Positions 9,331 to 17,848 of a stretch of DNA of 64,000 nucleotides are shown here, piece after piece. Numbering within the stretch: position 1 is the stretch's first letter; every line of letters starts with the position of its first letter. Below the pieces are notes generated by a model, which searched no databases, was not told the DNA's origin, and saw nothing but the letters and a program-made list of their open reading frames with translations. Location of the stretch: NCBI RefSeq assembly GCF_000956465.1, contig NZ_JYJA01000024.1, positions 36,450 to 100,449 of the forward strand. Reading direction: 5' to 3'. Source of the stretch: Microbacterium trichothecenolyticum. GTDB taxonomy: Bacteria > Actinomycetota > Actinomycetes > Actinomycetales > Microbacteriaceae. Position numbers and translations under genes: made by a program.

Positions 9331-10719
9331 TCAGGCCACCGGGGTAGGACGCTCGACCAGGCGCGCGATCGCGCGCAGCGGGATCGCAACCCACGTCGGC
9401 CGGTTGCGGGCCTCGTAGATCGCCTCGTACACCGCTTTGTCGAGTTCGAGCGCGGCGAGGAGCGGATGCCGGGGGTCGAGCCCGCCCGCCGACGCGGCGT
9501 ACCCGTCGACGAACGCCCCGCGGGCATCGCGCGCCCACGCGCGCACCGCGTCGGCGGAGCGATCCGGGTCGTCCAGGCGCAGCGAACCCGCGACGTAGTC
9601 GAACGAGCGGAGCATTCCCGCCACATCCCGCAGTGCGAGATCGGGCTGCGTGCGCTCGGCCATCGGGCGCAGCGGCTCGCCCTCGAAGTCGACCATGATC
9701 CAGCCGCGGTCGGGGGAGTGCAGCACCTGCCCGAGGTGGAAGTCGCCGTGGATGCGCTGCAGCGGCGGCCAGGGCACCTCGAGCGCGCGACGGTACACCG
9801 CCGCCGCGGCACCCCGCTGACCGGCGATCTCGGGAACCTCGGCCATGGCGATCGCGAACCTTCGCTCCCACGTGGCCGCCGTCGCCTCACGGTCGGCGTC
9901 CGTCGCGGTGCGGGTCGGGAAGCACTCCGCGAGGGCGACATGCACCTCCGCCGTCGCGGTGCCGAGGGCGCGCGCCGCGTCCTGGAAGTCGTCCGCTTTG
10001 GCGGCTGCCTGCAGCGCGGCGCGCCACGCGTCCTCGACCCCCGGCAGGAACTCCTGGGCGGAGGCGAGGGACCCGTGCACGGTGCCGTGCGCGGTGGCGA
10101 GGTCGGGCCACGTCCCCTCGATCGAGCCGACGGGGCGCGGCACATGCGGCGATCCGGCCCCGGCCAGCGCTTCCTGCAGCTCGATGTCGGGATTGAGTCC
10201 CGCGTGCAGCTGCCGGTAGACCTTGCAGATCACCGGAGCGCCGTCGCCCTCGAAGATGAGCGAGGTGTTCGACTGCTCGCCGGTGATCACGCGCGACGTC
10301 GCACCGGACGGAGCTCCGCCTGAGCCCGCGGCCCGCCCGATCGCCGTGGTCTGCGGCCCGTGAGCGGTGCCCCCGGCCGAGATGAGCCGCAGCAGAGCCC
10401 GGGCATAGGTGGGGTCGAAGGGGCCGTCGATGAAGGTCGTTCCCGGCACCGGGCTGCCGATGACGTGGTCGGGGTCCGCGCCCACGGTCTCCGTCGCACG
10501 CTCCACGACGGGGATCTGGTACAGGACGGCCGGGAGAGCCCCCTCATCCGCGACGAGGAATGTGCGGATGCGCGCGCCGACGTCCTCGTCGTCGGCGTCG
10601 CCGGATACCGTGCTCAGATCCCACCACGAGAGCAGGCGCAGGCTGGGCGGTCTCCCCTTCGCCGCGTACCACCGCTGCCGCGGCATCCACGCTGCAAGGC
10701 ACGCCAACGTGCTGTCCAT
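9331..10719 (-). CDS. mak: Maltokinase (Mak/Pep2-like)
   Basis: A 462-residue cytoplasmic kinase that phosphorylates maltose to maltose 1-phosphate in the TreS-Mak-GlgE route from trehalose to alpha-glucan. It shows the aminoglycoside-phosphotransferase-like fold: the N-terminal cap starts AAWMPRQRWYAAKGR, then TGEQSNTSLIF and the catalytic IHGDFHLGQVL (His324, Gly325, Asp326) followed by MVDFEGEPLRPMAER. Length is normal for Mak. The frame is open to 11001 but the ATG at 10719 matches homologous N-termini. TACGCT (minus strand, 10727-10732) lies 7 nt upstream, so the start is probably leaderless. No treS, glgE or glgB is next to it, unlike many actinobacteria. Confidence 0.9.
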   Translation of the reverse strand: MDSTLACLAAWMPRQRWYAAKGRPPSLRLLSWWDLSTVSGDADDEDVGARIRTFLVADEGALPAVLYQIPVVERATETVGADPDHVIGSPVPGTTFIDGPFDPTYARALLRLISAGGTAHGPQTTAIGRAAGSGGAPSGATSRVITGEQSNTSLIFEGDGAPVICKVYRQLHAGLNPDIELQEALAGAGSPHVPRPVGSIEGTWPDLATAHGTVHGSLASAQEFLPGVEDAWRAALQAAAKADDFQDAARALGTATAEVHVALAECFPTRTATDADREATAATWERRFAIAMAEVPEIAGQRGAAAAVYRRALEVPWPPLQRIHGDFHLGQVLHSPDRGWIMVDFEGEPLRPMAERTQPDLALRDVAGMLRSFDYVAGSLRLDDPDRSADAVRAWARDARGAFVDGYAASAGGLDPRHPLLAALELDKAVYEAIYEARNRPTWVAIPLRAIARLVERPTPVA

Positions 10720-10763
10720 ACCTGTGAGCGTATGCCCGTGGTCGGGGGCGTGTCGAGGACCCG

Positions 10764-10779
10764 CTGCAAGCGCTTGCAG
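10764..10779. promoter_or_regulatory. Perfect 16-bp palindrome, LacI-family type operator
   Basis: CTGCAAGCGCTTGCAG is a perfect palindrome with the central CG and the TGNAAGCGCTTNCA pattern of LacI/GalR-family operators (MalR- or CcpA/cre-like). It sits 45-60 bp upstream of the maltokinase start and just upstream of the expected -35 area of its TACGCT promoter. Control of mak by a maltose-type LacI regulator is inferred; no LacI gene is present in the window. Confidence 0.65.
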
Positions 10780-10802
10780 AAAGCGCAGTGGAATTCCGCC
10801 TG

Positions 10803-11039
10803 CTACCCGTCCTCGCCGGATTCCTGGGCCTCGGCGATCTCGATGACCGGCGCCACCGGGATGACGATCGATTCGACGGCTCCTCCTCCGCCGACGGCGA
10901 GGTCGCCGAGGCCGAGGCCGCCGGGATCGACGGCTGCGCCATCCGTCAAGCGCTCCGCCCGCGTCTCGGCGCGCGCCGGCTCCGACGGGAGACCCGCCCA
11001 CTCGACGGGCTCTTCGGGGAGCTTGCTGAACAGTCCCAT
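10803..11039 (-). CDS. Small conserved-looking protein of unknown function
   Basis: A 78-residue soluble protein starting MGLFSKLPEEPVEWAGLPSEP, with a Gly/Ala/Val-rich middle and ending EIAEAQESGEDG. No domain is recognised. The start ATG is 6 nt after GACAAT on the minus strand (11046-11051), which would also allow a leaderless transcript, although the preceding EcsC-like gene ends only 10 bp away and co-transcription is equally possible. Codon use (strong G/C at third positions) supports coding. Confidence 0.6.
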   Translation of the reverse strand: MGLFSKLPEEPVEWAGLPSEPARAETRAERLTDGAAVDPGGLGLGDLAVGGGGAVESIVIPVAPVIEIAEAQESGEDG

Positions 11040-11049
11040 GACGCCATTG

Positions 11050-12000
11050 TCACCCTGCGGGCGGGGAGGAGGCTCCGTCCTCGGTCGGAACGGGCGCTTC
11101 GATCGCCTGCGGCGGCCGACGGATCACGCGGGCCGTGATGCGGCGGGCACCGGACGCGCCGCGCGCGACACCGCCGACGACCGCCTCTCCGGCACGACGG
11201 ATGCTGCGTCCGGCGAGGCGTTCGATCCGGTCGGCGCCCGGGCGCGGCTCGAGTTCGGGCGGGAGCACCTGCGGAGGCATCCCGAAGGCCCGCCGGGAGC
11301 CGGTGAGCACCCGTCGCCCGAGGATGTTGTTGCCGGCGCCGCCGATGGCCGCGCCGATGCCGAACGGCAGAGCCTTGCCGATCCACGACGCGCCGCCCCG
11401 CGCGGCGAACTGGCGGATGAACGTCGTCTTGAGCCGGTCGACGAGCGGCCCGACCGCGGCGCGGGGGAGCGATTTGGTGATCAGTTCGCCCCAGTAGCCC
11501 GAACGGGAGGGACCGCGACCGGCGGCCTGCCCGGCGAGCTGCGCGACGAGGTCGACGCCCTCCTTGCCGAGCATGAGCGTCAGCACCAGGGCTCGCGCCC
11601 TGTCAGGATCCGACACAGGGATGCCGTGCACCTCGGCGACCGACTGCGCGAACAGTGTGGTCGCCTCGAGGAACGCCACCGTCTCGACGCCGCTGAGCGC
11701 CAGCGTCACCCCCGTCCCGATCCCCGGAACGACCGCGGTCGCGCCGACCGCGGCGCCGCCGGAGGTCACCGCAGCGAGATAGCGCCGTTCGAGGATGCGG
11801 ACGATGTCGGCGGGGGAGGAGTCCGGATGCCGTAGACGGATGCTGCGCAGGTGCGCGAGGACGACCGGCCGCTGGATCGCGAGCACCCGGTCGAGCGCAC
11901 GGATCGTGAACGGATGCTCATCGGACCCAGCGGGCGGCAGCCCTCCCTGCCACGGCGCGTCGCCGGGGAGGGAGTGGATCTGGTGCACCTTGTCGGTCAT
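11050..12000 (-). CDS. EcsC-like protein
   Basis: A 316-residue protein whose central part resembles EcsC-family proteins: SGGAAVGATAVVPGIGTGVTLALSGVE (split in two hydrophobic runs), then a helical region and KALPFGIGAAIGGAGNNILGRRVL, the family's Gly-rich motif near an Asn. The C-terminal 80 residues are basic and Pro/Arg-rich. EcsC proteins have no firmly known activity; membrane association is likely from the two glycine-rich hydrophobic segments. The start ATG is 7 nt from TAGACT (minus strand, 12008-12013), so it is probably leaderless. It heads a likely two-gene unit with the 78-residue gene downstream. Confidence 0.6.
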   Translation of the reverse strand: MTDKVHQIHSLPGDAPWQGGLPPAGSDEHPFTIRALDRVLAIQRPVVLAHLRSIRLRHPDSSPADIVRILERRYLAAVTSGGAAVGATAVVPGIGTGVTLALSGVETVAFLEATTLFAQSVAEVHGIPVSDPDRARALVLTLMLGKEGVDLVAQLAGQAAGRGPSRSGYWGELITKSLPRAAVGPLVDRLKTTFIRQFAARGGASWIGKALPFGIGAAIGGAGNNILGRRVLTGSRRAFGMPPQVLPPELEPRPGADRIERLAGRSIRRAGEAVVGGVARGASGARRITARVIRRPPQAIEAPVPTEDGASSPPAG

Positions 12001-12064
12001 CGCGCCGAGTCTATGCGGCCGAGTCTGAGCGCAGGACCGGGGTTGACAGCCTCGCGGCGTTGAG

Positions 12065-12757
12065 TCAGACGAAGAGGTTGGCGCGCTCGAGGTCCTCGGC
12101 GAAGTCCACCTCGACGGCGTACAGGTCCGAGATGTCGAGCGGCTCGAGCAGCACGCCGTCCTCGGCGATCGCGAGCTCGAGGCCGCGCTCGAAGTAGTCC
12201 TGGTCGTCGACGCGCGTCAGGTGGCGCATGAACGCCTTCTTGTCGCGGCTGGAGATGTAGTTGATGCCGACGGCCTCGCCGATGCCGCCCTTGACGGTCT
12301 TCGACAGCTCGTCGATGAAGCCCTCCGGCGTCACCGTGTACTTGACCTCTTCGTCGCTGACCTTGGAGGTGTTGACCGTGACGAACGACCGGTCGCGCTC
12401 GATGAGCTCGATGGCGCGTCCGAGCACGCGCGGGTCGAAGACGACGTCGCCGTTCATCCAGAGCACGCCGCCCTTGCCCGTCTTGGCGAGGGCGCGCAAG
12501 AGGCTCTTGGAGGTGTTGGTCTGGTCGTAGCGGTCGTTGTAGACGTAGTCGACGTCCGGGAACGCCTCGACGATGGTCTCGGCGCGGTAGCCCACGACGG
12601 TCGTGATCCTGGCTTCGCGGCCGAACGCGGCACGGATGTTGTCGTGCTGCTGCTGCATGATGCTGCGGCCGTCGCCGAGCTCCGTGAGGGGCTTGGGCAG
12701 GCTGCGGCCGAGCCGCGAGCCCATTCCGGCTGCGAGGATGACGGTCTGAAGGGTCAA
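12065..12757 (-). CDS. Sugar/alcohol-phosphate nucleotidyltransferase (LicC-like)
   Basis: A 230-residue nucleotidyltransferase of the NTP-transferase (GT-A) fold. It begins TLQTVILAAGMGSRLG, the nucleotide-binding GxG loop, followed by LPKPLTEL and the metal-binding WMNGDVVFDP. Its short length without an acetyltransferase beta-helix is like LicC/phosphocholine cytidylyltransferases. I place the start at a TTG (12757) because AGGAG stands 6 nt before it and the beta1 motif begins two to three residues later; the frame is open to 12853 but that part looks non-homologous. A CDP-activated alcohol for the glycerophosphotransferase-like genes at 4-9 kb is a possible role (inference). Confidence 0.78.
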   Translation of the reverse strand: MTLQTVILAAGMGSRLGRSLPKPLTELGDGRSIMQQQHDNIRAAFGREARITTVVGYRAETIVEAFPDVDYVYNDRYDQTNTSKSLLRALAKTGKGGVLWMNGDVVFDPRVLGRAIELIERDRSFVTVNTSKVSDEEVKYTVTPEGFIDELSKTVKGGIGEAVGINYISSRDKKAFMRHLTRVDDQDYFERGLELAIAEDGVLLEPLDISDLYAVEVDFAEDLERANLFV

Positions 12758-12952
12758 AATCTGCTCCTGAAGTGCGTGATTCACTGCCGGTTCACCGGCG
12801 CGACACCCCTTCGTGCCTCGACCATGGTAGCGATGAGGCCTGGGAAGGCGCATAATGGGCGGCTCCCGTTGCCGATTTGTGACATAACGCGAATGCCGCG
12901 ACGCGGCGAGACCAACTCCGCCGCGATCGGGCCCGCTTGATACGTTGGTTCA

Positions 12953-14623
12953 GTGACAGCCTCCCTCCCGGTGCCGAATGACATCGATCCGGAAGAGCCG
13001 GACCGTCACTCCAGCGCGCGCGTCGTACGCCTCGCAGATACGGTCTCACCGGTTCCCGACAAGCCCCGCCGCCCGCCGCGCAAGCCGCGCACCGACGAGA
13101 GTCGCGAACCCGCGCCCGCTCCGCGCAAGAAGCGCACGCCGGCTGCATCCAAGCCGAAGCCCAAGCCGAAGCCGGCGCCCGCTCCGGACCCGGGGCCGCC
13201 GCCGCCCCTTCCGAGCGATCTCGAGCTCGCGGCCAGCGCCGCCGCCGGCATCGTCGTTCCGCCGCGCCCGCCGCTTCCCGGTGCGGGCGATGGTTCGCCG
13301 GCGGATGCTGCCGAGGCGGCGTCCGTCGACCACGCGACGCCCGTCGACGACAGCGCGGCAACGGAGGACGCCGCGTACGAGACGGAGGCACAGGCCCAGC
13401 CGGAGGCCGAGTCCGCGCCCGTGGCCGAGCCCGCGGCTGAGCCGGAGGCCGTGATCGAGCCCGCGGCTGAGTCGGAGGCCGTGATCGAGCCTGAGCCCGA
13501 GCCGGAGCCCGCGATCGAGCCCCTGATCGTGCCCGAAGCCTCGATCGGGCCCGAACAGGCGGCCGAGCCCGAGGCCCCCGTCGAGAGCACGACCCTTGCC
13601 GAAACCGCGGCGGTGGTCGATGCTGAGCCCGTGGTCGAGTCCGCGCCCGTGGCCGAGCCCGCGGGGGTCGTCGAGCCCACGCCAGCGGTCGAGCCTTCTG
13701 ATGCGCCCGCCGAGCCGGCCGGCGCCGCGGTGGAGCAGAGCGCCTCGCCTGCTCCGCTCGAGCCGACGCTCGCGCCGGCCCCGGAGGCGGCGACGACCCT
13801 CGACCCCGAGGCCCTGGCCGCGGCCGTCTCGCTGGACGCGGTCGCGTCGGCGGCTGCGGCATCCGCCGACGCCCTCGTGCTGCGCGGCGTCACCAAGCGG
13901 TTCGGCAGCACCCACGCCGTCGACGGCATCGACCTCACGATCCCGGCGGGCACGTTCTACGGTCTCGTCGGACCCAACGGCGCGGGCAAGACGACCACGC
14001 TCTCGATGATCGCGGGCCTGCTCGAGCCCGATCGGGGCACGATCCATGTCGGAGGAGTGGACGCGGCGGCCAAACCGCTCGCGGCCAAGCGGATGATGGG
14101 GGTCCTTCCCGATCGACTGCGCACCTTCGACCGACTCACCGGCCGCCAGCTCCTCTACTACTACGGGGTGCTGCGAAAGCTCCCGCCGGCCGTCGTCGAG
14201 AGCCGCACCGCCGATCTCGCACGCGCCTTCGACCTCGAGGACGCGCTGGGCCGGAGCGTCTCGGACTACTCGGCGGGCATGCTCAAGAAAGTCATGCTCG
14301 CGGGCGCGCTGATCCACTCGCCACGTCTGCTCGTGCTCGATGAGCCGTTCGAAGCGGTCGATCCGGTCTCGAGCGCGATCATCCTCGACATCCTCTCCAC
14401 CTACGTCGCCCACGGCGGCACGGTGATCCTCTCGAGCCACGGCATGGACCTCGTCGAGCGCGTCTGCACGCGCGTCGCGGTCATCGTGGCCGGCCAGGTG
14501 CTCGCGGAGGGCACCGTCGACGAGGTGCGCGGCGAGCTGACGCTCGAGCAGCGCTTCGTCGAGCTGGCCGGAGGACTCAGCGACGTGGAGGGCCTCGAGT
14601 GGCTGCACACATTCTCCGACTGA
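12953..14623 (+). CDS. ABC transporter ATP-binding protein with long Pro/Glu/Ala N-terminal extension
   Basis: A 556-residue protein. The last ~250 residues are an ordinary export-type ATPase: LVLRGVTKRFGSTHAV, Walker A GPNGAGKTT (340-348), a signature degenerate at YSAGMLKKV, Walker B LLVLDEPFEAVD, and the switch His in SSHGMD. The first ~300 residues are low complexity: a Lys/Pro/Arg segment (about 38-80), then a Pro/Glu/Ala/Val region with 10-residue repeats. Such a region is probably extended and acidic; its role is unknown. The start is GTG, 6 nt after TACGTT (12941-12946), so probably leaderless. It overlaps the permease gene and forms a two-component exporter with it. Confidence 0.85.
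   Translation: MTASLPVPNDIDPEEPDRHSSARVVRLADTVSPVPDKPRRPPRKPRTDESREPAPAPRKKRTPAASKPKPKPKPAPAPDPGPPPPLPSDLELAASAAAGIVVPPRPPLPGAGDGSPADAAEAASVDHATPVDDSAATEDAAYETEAQAQPEAESAPVAEPAAEPEAVIEPAAESEAVIEPEPEPEPAIEPLIVPEASIGPEQAAEPEAPVESTTLAETAAVVDAEPVVESAPVAEPAGVVEPTPAVEPSDAPAEPAGAAVEQSASPAPLEPTLAPAPEAATTLDPEALAAAVSLDAVASAAAASADALVLRGVTKRFGSTHAVDGIDLTIPAGTFYGLVGPNGAGKTTTLSMIAGLLEPDRGTIHVGGVDAAAKPLAAKRMMGVLPDRLRTFDRLTGRQLLYYYGVLRKLPPAVVESRTADLARAFDLEDALGRSVSDYSAGMLKKVMLAGALIHSPRLLVLDEPFEAVDPVSSAIILDILSTYVAHGGTVILSSHGMDLVERVCTRVAVIVAGQVLAEGTVDEVRGELTLEQRFVELAGGLSDVEGLEWLHTFSD
13427..13516 (+). repeat. Three tandem 30-bp units in the ABC ATPase extension
   Basis: Units start at 13427, 13457 and 13487. 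The first two differ at one base; the third is diverged. They encode EPAAEPEAVI, EPAAESEAVI and EPEPEPEPAI. The reading frame is kept, so slippage or unequal crossover could change the length of the acidic tract without breaking the gene. Confidence 0.85.
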
Positions 14624-16164
14624 GGCTCGCGCTGCTGGTCGGCACGTTCCGCGGTCACGCCGGCCATGTCGTGCGCGTGGTCAGTGCGCTGCTGATCCTC
14701 GCCGCCGCGACGGTGGCGGCCTGCTGGGCGCTGCTGACGCTGAAGGATGCCTCCACCGAGGAGGTGCTCGCCGTCACCGTCCTCGGGGGCTCGGCGGTGA
14801 CCCTCGGCTTCGCGCTCGCCCCGTTGTTCGGCTCCGTGGAAGACCCGCTGGATCCGCGGCGATTCGCCCTGTTCGGCCTTCCGCGGGGCAGCCTCGCCCT
14901 CGTCCTCGCGGTCGCCGGATTCCTCAGCGTGCCGATCCTGGTGCTGCTCGCCGTCGCGGTGTGCTCCGCCATCGTGTGGGCCGACCACGGCGTGCCGGTG
15001 ATCGTCGGAATCCTGAGCGTGCTGCTCGGGGTGCTCACGTGCGTCCTGCTGGCGCGCGTGTGCATGGCGCTGGCCTCGCTGTTCCTCCGCGACCGTCGAT
15101 CGCGCGAGCTCTCGGGCGTCTTCGTGCTCGTGGTGCTCGTCGTCGTGGTTCCGGTGGGCGTCTTCCTCGCCTCGCTCGAATGGCAGGGGAGCGTCCCGCC
15201 GCAGCTGCTCGAGGCCGTGGACTGGCTGGCCCTCACTCCGCTCGGCGCCGCCTGGGCTCTTCCCGGCATGCTGATCACGGGTGGCGACGCGTGGCTGTCT
15301 GCGCTCATCGCGGTCGGAACCATCGTTCTGCTGGCGATGCTCTGGGTGTGGGCGGTCAATCGGCTGCTGACCACGACCGAGCGTCCGGGCACCGGTCGTG
15401 AGCGAGGCGGACTCGGCTGGTTCGGCGTCGCCCCGGGCACGCCCGGTGGTGCGATCGCGGCGCGCAGCCTCGTCTACTGGTTCGGCGACAGACGCTACGT
15501 CGTGAACGGCCTCGTGATCCCGTTCGCGGCCGCGATCACGGTGGTGCCGCTGCTCATCGCCGGCGTTCCGCCCGAGCTGGTCGCCCTCGTGCCGGTGCCG
15601 TTCGCGGCGCTCTTCCTCGGCTGGCTGCCGCACGACGACGTCGCCTACGACTCCACCGCTGTCTGGATGCACATCGCCAGCGGTGTGCGCGGCGTCTCGG
15701 ACCGCATCGGCCGGCTGGTGCCCGTGCTGCTCGTCGGCGTCCCGCTGCTCGCCGTCGCGATCCCCGTGGCGACGCTGCTGCACGGGCGATGGGCGGTGCT
15801 CCCGGCCCTCACCGGTGTGTGCGCTGCGCTGTTCCTCTCGGGCCTGGGGCTCTCCAGCATCTCGTCGGTGGTCGCGCCTTACGCGGTGTCGCGGCCCGGT
15901 GAGAGCCCGTTCCAGCAGCCGCAGCGCACCGGCGCGAACGGCGCGATCGCGCAGGGGAGCGTCATGGCCGGCGCGCTCGTGGTGTCGGCACCGGTCCTGT
16001 GGTGCGGCTGGCTCGCTCTGCAGGGGGACACGGATGCCGCGGACACGGCGCTGTGGGCAGGCCTGGCAATCGGACTCGGCGTGCTCGTGGTCGGCATCGG
16101 CGTCGGCGCCATCGTCTTCGAGCGTCGCGGCGGGCGGCTCATGGAGTTCGCGGAGTCCACCTGA
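14599..16164 (+). CDS. ABC transporter permease (about 12 membrane helices)
   Basis: A 521-residue integral membrane protein, the likely partner of the ATPase just upstream. Hydrophobic segments cover most of its length, with a cytoplasmic loop around residues 260-285 (TTTERPGTGRERGGLGWFG). No catalytic motif is expected. The GTG start lies 25 bp inside the preceding coding sequence, a firm sign of translational coupling. The substrate is unknown; two hydrophobic halves suggest a Streptomyces-type exporter with a fused permease. Confidence 0.8.
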   Translation: MAAHILRLRLALLVGTFRGHAGHVVRVVSALLILAAATVAACWALLTLKDASTEEVLAVTVLGGSAVTLGFALAPLFGSVEDPLDPRRFALFGLPRGSLALVLAVAGFLSVPILVLLAVAVCSAIVWADHGVPVIVGILSVLLGVLTCVLLARVCMALASLFLRDRRSRELSGVFVLVVLVVVVPVGVFLASLEWQGSVPPQLLEAVDWLALTPLGAAWALPGMLITGGDAWLSALIAVGTIVLLAMLWVWAVNRLLTTTERPGTGRERGGLGWFGVAPGTPGGAIAARSLVYWFGDRRYVVNGLVIPFAAAITVVPLLIAGVPPELVALVPVPFAALFLGWLPHDDVAYDSTAVWMHIASGVRGVSDRIGRLVPVLLVGVPLLAVAIPVATLLHGRWAVLPALTGVCAALFLSGLGLSSISSVVAPYAVSRPGESPFQQPQRTGANGAIAQGSVMAGALVVSAPVLWCGWLALQGDTDAADTALWAGLAIGLGVLVVGIGVGAIVFERRGGRLMEFAEST

Positions 16165-16214
16165 CTCCCGCGGACGGGCCCCAGCCGTGCCCGCCCCGAC
16201 TACACTGGCAGACC

Positions 16215-16481
16215 ATGAGCACCCCGCTGGACAGCCCTGACCAGGGCGGCATCGCGACCCTCGATCGCGAGCTCGAAGAGCTCCTCAAAGAAGAGAACAT
16301 CGAGCCGGGTGACCACGAGCGCTTCTCTCATTACGTGAAGAAGGACAAGATCCTGGAGTCCGCCATCACGGGCAAGCCGGTGCGCGCACTGTGCGGCAAG
16401 AAGTGGACACCGGGCCGCGACCCCGAGAAGTTCCCCGTGTGCCCCACCTGCAAAGAGATCTACGAGTCGCTCCAGGGCTGA
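16215..16481 (+). CDS. DUF3039 family protein
   Basis: An 88-residue soluble protein typical of actinobacteria. Conserved features include DHERFSHYVKKDKI, an ITGKPVRALCGKKW segment and CPTCKEIY. The three Cys (ALC, CPTC) and the His in FSHY suggest a zinc site (inferred). Function unknown. The ATG is 8 nt after TACACT (16201-16206), so it is probably leaderless. It ends one base before the convergent pncB stop. Confidence 0.9.
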   Translation: MSTPLDSPDQGGIATLDRELEELLKEENIEPGDHERFSHYVKKDKILESAITGKPVRALCGKKWTPGRDPEKFPVCPTCKEIYESLQG

Positions 16482-17807
16482 TCACTCCGCGTCGGCGTAG
16501 ACCGTCGGGATCGCCGGGTCCGATCGGCTGAGGGCGAGCCCGCGCACGGGCAGCTCTTCGCGCACGCGCGAGTGATGCGCGCGCGCCGCTTCGACGCCGT
16601 CGGGTCCCTCATATGCGGCATCCGGTTCGCCGTCGACCACGAGCTGCACCTGCAGGGCACGGGAGTCGGGGTGGGCCGACGCGGTGTCGAGGGCTTCGAA
16701 GCCGTCCGACACGACGATGAGCTCGCTCGTCGCGGTACCCGCGTCGAGCGTGCGGAATGCGGCCTTGCGGCCCCCCTTCGACGCCTTGTCGGTCGAAGCC
16801 TTCGCCACACCGACCCATCCGCCGTCCGAGTCCTGCCGCGCGACGAGCTTGTAGACCATGCCGGCGGTCGGCGTTCCGGATCCGGTGACCACCGATGTGC
16901 CGACACCGTAGGAGTCGACGGGGGATGCCGCGAGCGCGGCGATCGCGTACTCGTCCAGGTCGCTCGTCACGGTGATGCGCGTGCCGGTCGCGCCGAGCTC
17001 GTCGAGTTGCGCGCGCACCTCGGCCGCAACGGTGGGCAGGTCGCCGGAGTCGATCCGGACCCCGCCGAGCCCGGTCCCGGCGACGCGGATGGCCGTCTGG
17101 ACGCCCTGGTGGATGTCGTAGGTGTCGACGAGGAGAGTGGTGCCGGCACCGAGGGCCTCGATCTGCGCGCGGAACGCGTCCTCTTCGGTGTCGTGCAGCA
17201 GCGTCCATGCGTGGGCGGCCGTGCCCATCGTCGGGATGCCCCATCGCCGACCCGCCTCGAGGTTCGAGGTGGCGCTGAACCCGGTGATGTAGGCCGCACG
17301 CGCCGCTGCTACGGCGGAAGACTCACCGGCCCGCCGCGAGCCCATCTCGGCCAGTGGACGGTCTCCGGCGGCGATGCTCATGCGGGCGGCGGCGGTCGCG
17401 ATCGCGGAGTCGTGGTTGAGGACGCTGAGCGCGAGGGTCTCGAGCACGACGGCCTCGGCGAAGGTCCCCTCGATCGTCAGGATGGGCGAGCCCGGGAAGT
17501 ACAGCTCGCCCTCGCGGTAGCCCGTCACAGACCCGGTGAACTGGTAGCCCTCCAGGAAATCGAGGGTCGAGGCATCCACCACCTTCTCGTCGCGGAGGAA
17601 GCGCAGCTCCTCGTCGCCGAAGCGGAAGTCGCGGATCAGCGACAGCAGCCTGCCCGTGCCCGCGACGACGCCGAACCGTCGGGCGCCGGGGAGGCGCCGC
17701 CCGAACAGCTCGAACACGCAGCGGCGGTGGGCGGTTCCGTCGCGGAGTGCCGCGTCGACCATCGTGAGCTCATAGCGGTCCGTCAGCAGGGCAGTCGAGG
17801 CGGCCAT
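16482..17807 (-). CDS. pncB: Nicotinate phosphoribosyltransferase
   Basis: A 441-residue enzyme that converts nicotinate plus PRPP to nicotinate mononucleotide in the Preiss-Handler NAD salvage route. Family features: TDRYELTMVDAALRDG at the N-terminus, FELFGRRLP, EMGSRRAGE, ITGFSATSNLEAGRRWGIPTMGTAAHAW and the phosphate-binding VRIDSGDL segment. Length is normal. The ATG is 7 nt from TAGGCT on the minus strand (17815-17820), probably leaderless, and its promoter region crosses that of the divergent murI. Confidence 0.95.
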   Translation of the reverse strand: MAASTALLTDRYELTMVDAALRDGTAHRRCVFELFGRRLPGARRFGVVAGTGRLLSLIRDFRFGDEELRFLRDEKVVDASTLDFLEGYQFTGSVTGYREGELYFPGSPILTIEGTFAEAVVLETLALSVLNHDSAIATAAARMSIAAGDRPLAEMGSRRAGESSAVAAARAAYITGFSATSNLEAGRRWGIPTMGTAAHAWTLLHDTEEDAFRAQIEALGAGTTLLVDTYDIHQGVQTAIRVAGTGLGGVRIDSGDLPTVAAEVRAQLDELGATGTRITVTSDLDEYAIAALAASPVDSYGVGTSVVTGSGTPTAGMVYKLVARQDSDGGWVGVAKASTDKASKGGRKAAFRTLDAGTATSELIVVSDGFEALDTASAHPDSRALQVQLVVDGEPDAAYEGPDGVEAARAHHSRVREELPVRGLALSRSDPAIPTVYADAE

Positions 17808-17848
17808 GCGGGTCAGCCTAGTGACCCGCTGGCGTAGGGTTGATTCTC
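17808..17848. promoter_or_regulatory. Divergent leaderless promoters of pncB and murI
   Basis: Only 41 bp separate the two start codons. The minus strand carries TAGGCT at 17815-17820 (7 nt from the pncB ATG) and the plus strand TAGGGT at 17835-17840 (8 nt from the murI GTG). The -35 position expected for each promoter falls on or beside the other's -10, so the two polymerases should exclude each other. Confidence 0.6.

Noticed and set aside
12881..12893. TGTGA half-site of a possible GlxR/CRP operator (12876-12884 area)
   Set aside because: The second half TCACA is missing at the right spacing, so it does not match TGTGA-N6-TCACA.
13046..14608. 520-codon minus-strand frame across the ABC ATPase
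   Set aside because: Composition (Arg/Gly/Leu repeats) mirrors the PEA-rich coding strand; no domain; the plus strand has Walker A and B.
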